A DNA stretch of 64,000 nt, from contig NZ_JAGBKM010000006.1 in assembly GCF_017498085.1 (NCBI RefSeq), positions 62,001 to 126,000 of the forward strand, read 5' to 3'. This stretch comes from Psychrobacter coccoides (GTDB lineage Bacteria; Pseudomonadota; Gammaproteobacteria; Pseudomonadales; Moraxellaceae). The translations under genes were made by a program, and so were the position numbers. How positions within the stretch are numbered: the first letter of the stretch is position 1; the number at the start of each line of letters is the position of its first letter. The notes below the pieces were generated by a model. It did not search any database. It was not told the DNA's origin and saw only the letters and a list, made by a program, of their open reading frames with translations. Shown here in pieces: positions 27,518-36,558 of this stretch.

Positions 27518-27546
27518 TATAGTCAATTTAATCAAAAATGGCACTA
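27518..27546 (+). repeat. Repeat arm at the truncated start of tctB
   Basis: TATAGTCAATTTAATC followed by AAAAATGGCAC matches the outer arm of copy 5. It abuts, and partly overlaps, the first codons of the tctB remnant. It may mark the point where the transporter operon was broken. Confidence 0.5.
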
Positions 27547-27892
27547 TTTAGCTTGTTTTTAATATACCTAGCTATCGGTTACGTTGCCCCTATCGCTTAT
27601 GATCCCATAGGTCCTCGTCCTTACCCTATTCTTATTTTTTCTCTCATGGCGTTTTTGACTTTAATCATTACTTTTCGTCCGGTGCGTTTTACGAAAATAA
27701 TTGATCTGGGTTATGACAAGACCGTGATTAGAAACCTCCTCTTATGTGTCTTTGTCTATCTCTCAAGGAGACCTGTCTATCCTGTGGAGTAGCTCTATCA
27801 CTATCGCTTTATGGGCTTTGGCGCTGCTGATGGTGTTTATGCCCATGGTTCGTAGTATCTATCGTAAGCGTTATAAAAAAACTGCTGCTTAA
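27538..27892 (+). pseudogene. Remnant of tripartite tricarboxylate transporter genes (tctB start joined to tctA end)
   Basis: The first frame (27538-27792) reads like the N-terminal half of TctB: a membrane helix, the motif YDPIGPRPYPILIFSLMAF and a KTVIRNLLLCV segment. It then runs out of register. In a second frame the DNA reads ISQGDLSILWSSSITIALW and onward to a stop at 27892, which resembles the C-terminus of the large permease TctA (S-x-G-D, then a hydrophobic helix and basic tail). The order tctB then tctA is that of intact operons, so an internal deletion of about 1.5-2 kb is inferred. The family assignment rests on motif memory. Confidence 0.65.
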
Positions 27893-27921
27893 ATATTATG
27901 CAGTTCATTCTCAATGCATTT

Positions 27922-27954
27922 AACGGTGATTATACTTTGCGTATGATCACCGTT
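27922..27954 (+). terminator. Terminator of the former tct operon
   Basis: AACGGTGAT pairs with ATCACCGTT around a loop, followed by a T run on the plus strand. It lies 30 bases past the tctA remnant stop and appears to survive from the original operon. The rest of 27955-28137 shows nothing recognisable. Confidence 0.75.
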
Positions 27955-28137
27955 TTTGCATCAGTCACTCATCAAAAACCCACCATACGACAGCTGCTGT
28001 CGTGTCATTGCGTCTTGAGCATTGTCTAGCCATTCTATTTTGACTACCTTTCGCATTGTAAGGTCATGCAAAAGGTGATTTATAAAAGCCGTCAAAAAAT
28101 CACATGCCAATTTTAGCGGCGCACCTCTACCGACCAC

Positions 28138-29175
28138 CTAGCCACGAAACACGTTTTCTTGCTCAAGCGTCATCTCAATACCTTCTATATCTGCCTCATC
28201 TGCTAACATAAACAGATAGTCACACAAAGACTGGTGAAAGGCCTGTTGACTGAGCTTGTTGTGTATGGCAGGACTGACTTGCTCATAAGTCATTTGTACG
28301 CCTGGTTTTTTGTCTAGTACCTCGACGATATGAAAGCCGTATCTGCTTTCGATAGGACTAGGCGCAAGCCCTGCCTCTAACTTAAATAACGTATTTTCAA
28401 ACTCTGGAACGGTTTGTCCTTTATTGACAACACCCAGCTCACCGCCCTGCTCCTTTGACGGGCAAGCAGAGTGCTGCTGCGCCAACTGAATGAATGCAGC
28501 ATTTGGGTTGGTATCGTTTTTGATCTGCTCAATAAGCGCATAAGCGCTTTTTTTGAGCGTTAAGCGCTCGTCGCCATCTTCAGGCAGACACGCCAATAAG
28601 ATATGGCGTACTGACATAATAGGATCTGTTTTATAGTCAGCCATGTTTTGCTGATAGTAGCGCTCGCAAGTCGCCATATCAGGTGTCGTCGCCGTGACGT
28701 TTTTTTCGATCAGCGCCGAGATGGCTTGCTCCTCATCATTATCCCACGCAGTCGTACCGAGGCTTGGCTCGTTTAATACGGCCAGTCTTAACAGCTCACG
28801 CACCACCAGTGCCTGAGTCGCCAAAAACACCGCATCTTCCTTGTTTTCTGCTGGATGATACTGCAGCTCTTGGGCGATAGCCGTTCTATCGATCATGACG
28901 CCATTGACCGATACAGAAGGCAGCTCATCACGGCTAGAGGCGATCAAGTTACTGTGATTGCTGCGCTCTTCTGCCATCGCCTTTTCGATAAACGCTTTAT
29001 CCGAATGCGGTTTTTTGAGATCCGCCAGTGTCGGCATGACACGCACTATATCTTCGTCATGACTCATAGGAATGCGACTGGTTGCAGCAGAGTGATGAGC
29101 GACGTGGTGATGATGGTTATTACCGTGAGCATTGTTAGTAGTATGGTCGGCTGGATTATAAGTGCTAACAGTCAT
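28138..29175 (-). CDS. Parvulin-type peptidyl-prolyl isomerase of the nar operon
   Basis: The 345-residue protein has a rotamase (PpiC/SurA) domain at about residues 195-300, with MSVRHILLACL, CPSKEQGGELGVVNKGQTVPEFE and ESRYGFHIVEVLDK. The first 40 residues are histidine-rich (a run HHHHVAHHS near residue 22) and there is no signal peptide, so it is probably cytoplasmic. In Pseudomonas and Acinetobacter relatives a parvulin gene follows narGHJI and is thought to help nitrate reductase assembly. It lies about 125 bases after narI. The histidine stretch might bind metal. Confidence 0.87.
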   Translation of the reverse strand: MTVSTYNPADHTTNNAHGNNHHHHVAHHSAATSRIPMSHDEDIVRVMPTLADLKKPHSDKAFIEKAMAEERSNHSNLIASSRDELPSVSVNGVMIDRTAIAQELQYHPAENKEDAVFLATQALVVRELLRLAVLNEPSLGTTAWDNDEEQAISALIEKNVTATTPDMATCERYYQQNMADYKTDPIMSVRHILLACLPEDGDERLTLKKSAYALIEQIKNDTNPNAAFIQLAQQHSACPSKEQGGELGVVNKGQTVPEFENTLFKLEAGLAPSPIESRYGFHIVEVLDKKPGVQMTYEQVSPAIHNKLSQQAFHQSLCDYLFMLADEADIEGIEMTLEQENVFRG

Positions 29176-29299
29176 GGCGGATACTCCCCTTATTCAGGTA
29201 GTGATAATTAAGAGATTTTGTGTAATAAGCGATCATGTAGCAACCATTTGATAACTGTATTTGTCATACAAAGGGTCGCTACTTATCTCGCACGCTGTC

Positions 29300-30025
29300 T
29301 TACTGTGATTTTTTTTGTCTCACGATCTGATAGCGGCGACCGAAGTACCAAATGGGTGCACTGATGATGTGAATCAGTCGTGTGAATGGGAATATCATAA
29401 TGAGCGTAATCCCTAGGACGATATGCAACTGATAAATCAAGTCAGCCTGCTCGATACGTGCGGCAGCATGCCAAGGCCTTAAGATGGTGATGTCTTGGGC
29501 CCAGCCCGCTAAGTTCATCATCGTATAGCCGTCCAGATGCTGCACGGAAGTAAAGATGGATATCAAACCCAGATTGAGCTGCACAAACAATAGCACCAGG
29601 ACCATCTTGTCCGAAAACGACGAGGTGTTTGAGATACGATCATCAGTGAAGCGTCGCCACATCAACATGGCAAGCCCAATCCAACAAAACACGCCAGCGA
29701 TACCACCGACCACGACTGCTAAGATTTGTTTGTTCCCTGCACTGATGAATCTGTCATATAAAAAATGCGGGGTCAACATACCAAATAAATGCCCAAGTAA
29801 CACCACGATGATGCCAACGTGAAACAAGTTACTGGCCCAACGCATGTTTTTGCTTCTGAGCATCTGAGTCGAGCCTGTCTTCCATGAGTACTGGGACAAA
29901 TCAAAACGCACCCAAGTACCCACGATAGCAATGGCCAAAGCAATATAGGGATAGACGCCAAAAAGGAATATCTGCAGCCAATTTAGATTGGCTAACGTCT
30001 GTACACCAGGATCTGCAACATTCAT
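29300..30025 (-). CDS. narI: Nitrate reductase gamma subunit (cytochrome b)
   Basis: The 241-residue protein has five membrane helices and the four heme-b histidines at the expected places: His69 and His79 in helix two (NLFHVGIIVVLLGHLFG), His201 and His219 in helix five region. It takes electrons from quinol and passes them to NarH. The ATG follows AAGGAGAGAGG, a strong site. It begins 11 bases after the narJ stop. Confidence 0.95.
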   Translation of the reverse strand: MNVADPGVQTLANLNWLQIFLFGVYPYIALAIAIVGTWVRFDLSQYSWKTGSTQMLRSKNMRWASNLFHVGIIVVLLGHLFGMLTPHFLYDRFISAGNKQILAVVVGGIAGVFCWIGLAMLMWRRFTDDRISNTSSFSDKMVLVLLFVQLNLGLISIFTSVQHLDGYTMMNLAGWAQDITILRPWHAAARIEQADLIYQLHIVLGITLIMIFPFTRLIHIISAPIWYFGRRYQIVRQKKSQ

Positions 30026-30036
30026 GTCCTCTCTCC

Positions 30037-30891
30037 TTAAGATTGTTTGGCCGGCTGATTGGTCTTAAAGTCCACCCAATGCACAGGGGCATCAGCCATT
30101 TGTGCTGCTGACTGTTTCATACCAGATTTTGCCGCAATATTTTGGGTATTTGTCTGTGAGGGGCAGCGCTCTTCTTGCTGTGCGTCCAAAAAGGTCACGA
30201 CTTCCTCTTCCCATTCTTTATCTAACGCCTCAAAGCTGTCATCACGCTTTTCTTTACCGACTTGCTCTTGGTATTCCGCCACCACATCGAGCGGCTTGCC
30301 AGCGATTTGTAACAGCGCATGAAAGCAGCCTTGATAGACACTGCCACGATCGACAAGCCTCGCTGCTAGTAGCGCAATGATATGACTGACGTCAGCGATA
30401 TCCATACGAATCTGGATATCATCGTTGATGACGGTCGCTTGGTAAGCCAGAAACTCCAAATACAAAGGCAGATAATCTGGCAGCTCTTTGACACTGATAT
30501 CAAACCCAGCATCGGAGTATTGACCCATCAGATCGACCATGGCTTGACCTCGGTCACGTGACTCGCCGTGCACATGCTCAAACAGCCACAGCGATAAAGA
30601 GCGGCCACGCTCAAACAGGCCATCATAGCGAGCTTGCGACTCAAGAGCGCCTGTCTCAATCAAGTCTTCTATCAAATCGATAATCTGCGCACGCACCTCT
30701 GGACTAATGAGCGTCGATGTCGCCACAATCTCGGCACAATCAGCGAGCGTATCACCGATAAACAGCTCGTTAGTTGGGTAGTCGATGAGCACACTCAAAA
30801 CCTTTAGGAGCTTTAGCTCAGAGTGTCCGATAGTCGCCGGAGCAGTAGGCTCATCGGCTAAATTAGGATGATGTAATTGAGTAGCTTGCAT
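30037..30891 (-). CDS. narJ: Nitrate reductase assembly chaperone
   Basis: From the ATG at 30891 (MQATQLHH) the product has 284 residues; a longer frame overlapping narH begins at 31032 but lacks support. The NarJ/TorD-type pattern is visible: LKVLSVLIDYPTNELF, FEHVHGESRDRGQAMVDLM and PDYLPLYLEFLA. It guides molybdenum cofactor insertion into NarG before membrane docking. The start lies one base past the narH stop. The C-terminal 60 residues are polar and less conserved. Confidence 0.93.
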   Translation of the reverse strand: MQATQLHHPNLADEPTAPATIGHSELKLLKVLSVLIDYPTNELFIGDTLADCAEIVATSTLISPEVRAQIIDLIEDLIETGALESQARYDGLFERGRSLSLWLFEHVHGESRDRGQAMVDLMGQYSDAGFDISVKELPDYLPLYLEFLAYQATVINDDIQIRMDIADVSHIIALLAARLVDRGSVYQGCFHALLQIAGKPLDVVAEYQEQVGKEKRDDSFEALDKEWEEEVVTFLDAQQEERCPSQTNTQNIAAKSGMKQSAAQMADAPVHWVDFKTNQPAKQS

Positions 30892-30892
30892 T

Positions 30893-32431
30893 TTACGACT
30901 CCCACTTTTGTACAGTATCAATAAAGTCACGACGGTTGGCTTTGCGTTGGCCAAACATACTGTTATCAGAATGCCCAGAGCAGCCCTCACCGAAAGTGAA
31001 ACCACAGCCATTGCGCTCAGCAAACGCATCACTTAACGCCTCTTCACGATGCGCCGTTGGGATGACAAAGCGATCTTCAAAGTTGGCAATGGCCAAGTAA
31101 CGATACATCTCTTCTACTTGGTGTTTGGTCAGACCAACTTCATCCAAGATGCTTTGTACCTCTTGCTTTTCGACCAGCTGCATACGCTTGTAGCTGCGCA
31201 TCGCCAGTAAGCGCTTGAGTGCCAAACGGACAGGCTCTTCATCGCCAGCAGTAAGCATATTGGCCAGATAACGCAGTGGAATACGTAAGCTGTCGACGTC
31301 TGGAATCAAGCCATCCATACCGACCTTGCCCGCTTCGGCAGCATTTTGAATCGGTGATAATGGCGGGACATACCAGACCATCGGCAGCGTGCGATACTCA
31401 GGATGTAGCGGCAGTGCCAGCTTCCAGTCCATCGCCAGCTTATAAACTGGCGAGCGTTGGGCTGAATCAATCACCGACTGCGGCACGCCATCTTTTAATG
31501 CTTGGGCAATGACGACCGGGTCATTGGGGTCCAAAAACACATCCAACTGCGCCTGATAGAGATCCTGCTCATTTGGTGTACTGGCCGCTTCGGCGATTTT
31601 GTCGGCATCATAGAGCAGCACACCCAGATAGCGGATACGACCGACACAGGTCTCAGAGCAGACGGTTGGCAGTCCTGACTCAATACGTGGATAGCAAAAA
31701 GTACATTTTTCTGACTTGCCCGACTTCCAGTTGTAGTAAATCTTTTTGTACGGGCAGCCTGAGATGCACATACGCCAGCCACGGCATTTGTCTTGGTCAA
31801 TCAGTACGATACCGTCCTCTTCACGCTTATAGATTGCGCCACTTGGGCATGACGCCACACAGGTCGGGTTCAAGCAGTGCTCGCACAGGCGAGGCAGATA
31901 CATCATAAAGGTGTTTTCGTACTGTCCATAAATCTCTGCTTGGATATTGTCAAAGTTTTTGTCTTTGCGGCGCTTCTCAAACTCTGAGCCTAGGATTTCT
32001 TCCCAGTTAGGGCCCCATTCAATCTTTTGCATACGCTTGCCAGTGATGGCCGAGCGTGGGCGGGCGATTGGCTGGTGGTTGCTGATGGGTGCGGTATGCA
32101 GATGCTGATAATCAAAGTCAAACGGCTCATAATAATCATCAATCTCTGGCAGATCAGGGTTGGCAAAGATATTTGCCAACACTCTGAACTTGCCACCGAT
32201 ACGTGGGTTGATACTGCCGTTGGCATTACGTATCCAACCGCCCTTCCATTTGCTTTGGTTTTCCCACTCTTTGGGATAACCGATACCTGGCTTGGATTCA
32301 ACGTTGTTGAACCACGCATACTCCATGCCTTCACGGCTGGTCCAGACGTTTTTGCAGGTGACTGAGCAGGTGTGACAACCGATACATTTATCAAGGTTTA
32401 GCACCATGCCTACTTGTGAACGAATTTTCAT
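30893..32431 (-). CDS. narH: Nitrate reductase beta subunit (iron-sulfur)
   Basis: The 512-residue protein carries four cysteine clusters. The first is CIGCHTCSVTCKNVW near residue 16; others are CEHCLNPTCVASCPSG near residue 185 and CRGWRMCISGCPYKK near residue 216, where tryptophan replaces one cysteine as in the [3Fe-4S] site of NarH. It wires electrons from NarI hemes to the NarG active site. The ATG follows GGAGCAC. Confidence 0.97.
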   Translation of the reverse strand: MKIRSQVGMVLNLDKCIGCHTCSVTCKNVWTSREGMEYAWFNNVESKPGIGYPKEWENQSKWKGGWIRNANGSINPRIGGKFRVLANIFANPDLPEIDDYYEPFDFDYQHLHTAPISNHQPIARPRSAITGKRMQKIEWGPNWEEILGSEFEKRRKDKNFDNIQAEIYGQYENTFMMYLPRLCEHCLNPTCVASCPSGAIYKREEDGIVLIDQDKCRGWRMCISGCPYKKIYYNWKSGKSEKCTFCYPRIESGLPTVCSETCVGRIRYLGVLLYDADKIAEAASTPNEQDLYQAQLDVFLDPNDPVVIAQALKDGVPQSVIDSAQRSPVYKLAMDWKLALPLHPEYRTLPMVWYVPPLSPIQNAAEAGKVGMDGLIPDVDSLRIPLRYLANMLTAGDEEPVRLALKRLLAMRSYKRMQLVEKQEVQSILDEVGLTKHQVEEMYRYLAIANFEDRFVIPTAHREEALSDAFAERNGCGFTFGEGCSGHSDNSMFGQRKANRRDFIDTVQKWES

Positions 32432-32468
32432 GGATCTGTGCTCCGAATATTAGTAGAAAAAAGTACCC

Positions 32469-35400
32469 TTACCCATCAATGCTGGTTGGCAGTGGACGAG
32501 GTAATGCATTATCTGGCTTGTCTTCTAACCAGTCGATTTTGGACATTTTACGGATCACGACAAACTCATCACGGTTACAGCCCACAGTGCCATAGTAGTT
32601 AAAACCATAGGACTGCTGCGCATAGCTACCAATCATATGGGTCGGCTTGAGGATGGTACGGGTCACTGAGTTGTGGATACCGCCACGAGTACCTGTCTGC
32701 TCAGAGCCTGGGATATTGACCAGCTTTTCTTGAGCGTGATACATCATCACCATGCCTTCTTTGACCCGCTGACTGACGACGGCTCGAGCAGTGATGGCAC
32801 CGTTGGCATTAAAGACCTCAATCCAGTCGTTATCGACGATACCTGCCTTGACAGCATCAACTTCTGACATCCAAACACAAGGGCCACCACGGCTGAGCGT
32901 CAGCATGAGCAGGTTTTCAGAGTAGGTACTGTGGATGCCCCATTTTTGGTGCGGTGTTAAAAAGTTCAGTACGATCTCTTTATTGCCATTCGGTTTGGTG
33001 TTTTTGATAATGTCCGTGGTTTTGGTATCGATCGGCGGACGATACTGCTGCATTTGCTCACCGAACGCCTGCATCCAAGGGTGATCTTGATAAAACTGCT
33101 GGCGGCCAGTGATGGTGCGCCAAGGGATCAGCTCATGGACGTTGGTATAGCCGGCGTTATAGCTCACCTCATCTGACTCAATACCTGACCATGTCGGGCT
33201 TGAGATGATCTTACGTGGTTGGGCCACGATGTTTTTGAAGCGAATTTTTTCATGCTCACTTGATTTGGCCAAATGCGTATGGTCACGTCCGGTAAACTCG
33301 GATAGCGCCGCCCAGCCTTTGACCGCCACGTGACCATTGGTCTCAGGTGCCAGCATCAAAATCGTCTCTGAGGCATCAACCGCCGTATCGATACGAGGGC
33401 GTCCTTCAGAGATACCAGGCTCAGTGACACGGTAATTGAGGTCGCCCAGTTGCTTAACCTCAGTTTTCATGTCCCAATTCAGGCCTTTTGAGCCATTGCC
33501 TAGTGCCTCGAGTGCTGGGCCAAGCGAGGTAAACTTCTTATAAGTGCTCGGATAATCCCGCTCGATTACCTTAATCATCGGGCAGTTTTTACCCGGTACT
33601 GGTTTTTCACCTGCTGTTTTCCAGTCGGTGCCACCAAACGGCTGAGCGATCTCTCCTGGGCTGTCGTGCTGCATCGGCAGGGTGACGACATCAGTTTCGA
33701 CACCCAGATGACCTTTTGAGACTTCAGAGAAGCTCTTGGCGATGCCTTTGTAGATCTCCCAATCGGTCTTGGACTCCCATGCAGGGTCTGTCGCTGCCGT
33801 TAGAGGATGAATAAACGGATGCATGTCTGAAGTATTCATGTCGTCTTTTTCGTACCAAGTGGCAGTCGGCAAAACGATGTCTGAATACAGACAAGTCGAG
33901 GACATACGGAAGTCTAAGGTAACGACCAAGTCCAGCTTGCCGGTTGGGGCGTCGTCTACCCAGTCCACTTCTTTGGGCTGCAGATGACCGGTAGGGTTTG
34001 GGTCATTGAGCAAGCCGTTTTTGGTACCCAAGAAGTAATGGAGCATATACTCATGGCCTTTACCCGACGAGCCCAATAGGTTTGAGCGCCAGATAAACAG
34101 ATTGCGTGGGAAGTTGGCCGGACTGTCAGGCGACTCACAAGCGAAGCGTAAGCTGCCATCATGGAGCGAGTCCACCACATACTCTTCAACGCCTTTGCCA
34201 CTATCAGCGGCGTCAGCAGCGATGGTAAGCGGGTTGCGATTGAGTTGCGGCGCTGAAGGCAGCCAGCCAGCACGCTCGGCTTGAATATTGTAGTCAAGCA
34301 TATGCTCAGGGAAGAATTTTTTATTGGCATTGGGAGACAAGATATCATGGGCTGAGATGGTCTCATGACGCCACTGTGAGCTGTGGTTATAAAAGAAGCT
34401 GGTACCATTCATATGACGTGGTGGACGATGCCAGTCTAGCGCAAAGGCTAATGGCAGCCAGCCCGTCTGTGGGCGCAGTTTTTCTTGACCGACATAGTGT
34501 GCCCAGCCGCCACCTGATTTACCGATACAGCCACAGAGCATGAGCATATTGATCACGCCACGATAGTTCATATCGAGGTGATACCAGTGGTTCATACCTG
34601 CACCAATGATGATCATGGATTTGCCATGGGTCTTGTGGGCGTTTTCTGCAAACTCACGAGCCACTTGGATGATACGCTCACGGCTGACCCCCGTGATGAC
34701 TTCCTGCCATGCTGGCGTACCCGGTACGCTGGCATCATTATAGTCGTCAGTGACATAGTCGCCGCCGACGCCATTATCGACCCCAAGGTTGGCCACGGTT
34801 AAGTCAAACACGGTCGCAACGATAGCGCTGGTACCATCAGCCAACTGAATGGTCTTACAAGGGATGGTTTTTTGCTGGATAGGCTCGCCCGGCACCGAAG
34901 TGAAGTGCGGATGATCGACATGACCAAAGTAGTCAAAACCAACGACACAGGTCTCTTGGCTGTCTTTTAGCGTGAGGGTCAGATCTATCTCTGCGCCTGT
35001 GGTGCCGTTTTTGTTTTCTAGGTTCCACTTACCCTTCTCGCCCCAACGGTAACCGATAGAGCCCAAAGGTGACACCAGCTCGCCATCATGATTGAGGCCG
35101 ATGGTTTTCCATTCTGGGTTGTTTTCTTGTCCCAGATTATCGATCAGATCAGAGGCTCGCAGATAGCGGCCGGGACGACGAGCGCCTTCTTCGCCCTCTA
35201 GCATGACCAATACAGGCAAGTCGGTATAGCGTTTGGCGTAGTCTAAAAAATAGTCGCTGGGCTGCTTGAGATAAAACTCTTTGATAATCACGTGACAAAA
35301 CGCTTGCGCTACTGCTGCATCAGTACCTTGTTTTGGGTTTAGCCATAAGTCTGTCAATTTAGAGACTTCTGCGTAGTCAGGTGTGATAGAGACCGTCTTG

Positions 35401-36227
35401 GTACCTTTATAGCGCACTTCAGTGAAAAAGTGAGCATCTGGGGTACGCGTTTGCGGCACATTAGAGCCCCAAGCGATGATGTAGTCAGAGTTGTACCAAT
35501 CTGCTGATTCTGGCACGTCGGTTTGCTCGCCCCATGTCATCGGCGAGGCTGGTGGCAAGTCGCAATACCAATCATAAAAAGACAAGCACACCCCGCCGAT
35601 GAGCGACAGATAACGGCTACCTGCCGCATAGCTCACCATTGACATCGCCGGAATCGGAGAAAAGCCAATGATACGATCAGGGCCAAAGGTTTTGGCGGTA
35701 TAGACGTTACTGGCAGCGATGATTTCATTGACCTCAGCCCACGTCGAGCGAATGAAGCCGCCCAGACCACGCTTAGACTTATACTGCTCTGCTTTGGCAG
35801 GGTCTTCTACGATACTGCCCCAAGCCGCTACAGGATCTGAATGCTGAGCCTTGGCTTCACGCCATAGTTTCAGTAGCGGCTTGCGCACTTTAGGATATTT
35901 GACACGGTTAGCGGAGTACATATACCAGCTATAGCTGGCACCACGAGGACAGCCTCGGGGCTCATGATTTGGCAGGTCTGGGCGGGTTTCTGGATAGTCT
36001 GTTTGTTGCGTCTCCCATGTCACCAGACCGTTTTTGACGTAGATCTTCCACGAGCAAGATCCGGTACAGTTGACGCCATGTGTAGAGCGTACCACCTTGT
36101 CATATTGCCAACGGCTGCGATAGGCGTTTTCCCATGCGCGGGACTCGTCACGTGTCTCGCCATGTCCATCGGCGAACTCTCCTTTTTTGCGTTTAAAAAA
36201 GCGGAATTGGTCGAGTAAATGACTCAT
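32469..36227 (-). CDS. narG: Membrane-bound nitrate reductase alpha subunit (molybdenum)
   Basis: The 1252-residue catalytic subunit has the FS0 iron-sulfur ligands His50, Cys54, Cys58 and Cys93 (HGVNCTGSC and RGCPRGAS). Around residues 225-255 lies the molybdenum pocket region GEQTDVPESADWY and GSNVPQTRTPDAHF. The N-terminus keeps the usual vestige DQFRFFKRKKGEFADGHGE. It reduces nitrate to nitrite on the cytoplasmic face. The ATG follows AGAGGA. A NarL-type site at 36420 and the narK terminator at 36463 suggest that narG has its own promoter. Confidence 0.97.
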   Translation of the reverse strand: MSHLLDQFRFFKRKKGEFADGHGETRDESRAWENAYRSRWQYDKVVRSTHGVNCTGSCSWKIYVKNGLVTWETQQTDYPETRPDLPNHEPRGCPRGASYSWYMYSANRVKYPKVRKPLLKLWREAKAQHSDPVAAWGSIVEDPAKAEQYKSKRGLGGFIRSTWAEVNEIIAASNVYTAKTFGPDRIIGFSPIPAMSMVSYAAGSRYLSLIGGVCLSFYDWYCDLPPASPMTWGEQTDVPESADWYNSDYIIAWGSNVPQTRTPDAHFFTEVRYKGTKTVSITPDYAEVSKLTDLWLNPKQGTDAAVAQAFCHVIIKEFYLKQPSDYFLDYAKRYTDLPVLVMLEGEEGARRPGRYLRASDLIDNLGQENNPEWKTIGLNHDGELVSPLGSIGYRWGEKGKWNLENKNGTTGAEIDLTLTLKDSQETCVVGFDYFGHVDHPHFTSVPGEPIQQKTIPCKTIQLADGTSAIVATVFDLTVANLGVDNGVGGDYVTDDYNDASVPGTPAWQEVITGVSRERIIQVAREFAENAHKTHGKSMIIIGAGMNHWYHLDMNYRGVINMLMLCGCIGKSGGGWAHYVGQEKLRPQTGWLPLAFALDWHRPPRHMNGTSFFYNHSSQWRHETISAHDILSPNANKKFFPEHMLDYNIQAERAGWLPSAPQLNRNPLTIAADAADSGKGVEEYVVDSLHDGSLRFACESPDSPANFPRNLFIWRSNLLGSSGKGHEYMLHYFLGTKNGLLNDPNPTGHLQPKEVDWVDDAPTGKLDLVVTLDFRMSSTCLYSDIVLPTATWYEKDDMNTSDMHPFIHPLTAATDPAWESKTDWEIYKGIAKSFSEVSKGHLGVETDVVTLPMQHDSPGEIAQPFGGTDWKTAGEKPVPGKNCPMIKVIERDYPSTYKKFTSLGPALEALGNGSKGLNWDMKTEVKQLGDLNYRVTEPGISEGRPRIDTAVDASETILMLAPETNGHVAVKGWAALSEFTGRDHTHLAKSSEHEKIRFKNIVAQPRKIISSPTWSGIESDEVSYNAGYTNVHELIPWRTITGRQQFYQDHPWMQAFGEQMQQYRPPIDTKTTDIIKNTKPNGNKEIVLNFLTPHQKWGIHSTYSENLLMLTLSRGGPCVWMSEVDAVKAGIVDNDWIEVFNANGAITARAVVSQRVKEGMVMMYHAQEKLVNIPGSEQTGTRGGIHNSVTRTILKPTHMIGSYAQQSYGFNYYGTVGCNRDEFVVIRKMSKIDWLEDKPDNALPRPLPTSIDG

Positions 36228-36419
36228 TTTGCTATCCTCTATTTTGTGACCTAGGGTGTATTTAGAGCGGGCGCATAAAGATCAATGGAGTGTCTCTACT
36301 GTGAGCCGAAAAGCCGTAAATACTGCTTTGATTGATGCTGCTTTGATTGATACTGTTTCGATATCATCATTCTAGGTCACCACCAAAGGCCTGACTATTA
36401 TCTAACATGAGCAGAGCAC

Positions 36420-36435
36420 TACCCCCTAAGTAGTA
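36420..36435 (-). promoter_or_regulatory. Candidate NarL binding site (7-2-7) upstream of narG
   Basis: On the minus strand TACTACT, TA, GGGGGTA fits the inverted heptamer consensus TACYYMT with two mismatches over both halves and the correct two-base gap. It lies about 193 bases upstream of the narG ATG. The 331-base gap 36228-36558 otherwise holds the narK terminator; no clear FNR site was found. Confidence 0.5.
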
Positions 36436-36462
36436 GTTAAAATATACTCTTGAAACACAAAA

Positions 36463-36493
36463 AAAATGCCACTCACCGAGCGAGTGGCATTTT
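36463..36493 (-). terminator. Terminator of narK
   Basis: AAAATGCCACTC pairs perfectly with GAGTGGCATTTT around a seven-base loop, with a T tract on the minus strand. It separates narK from narG transcription. Confidence 0.85.
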
Positions 36494-36558
36494 GCAAACA
36501 TTTTATGAATGGCTTTTATTTTTATAGCCGTACTATGAGCGCCATTGGTACCAGAGCG

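Noticed and set aside
36240..36360. FNR/Anr sites before narG (TTGATT and TTGATC matches)
   Set aside because: Only one half of TTGATnnnnATCAA matches in each case; the other half differs at most positions.
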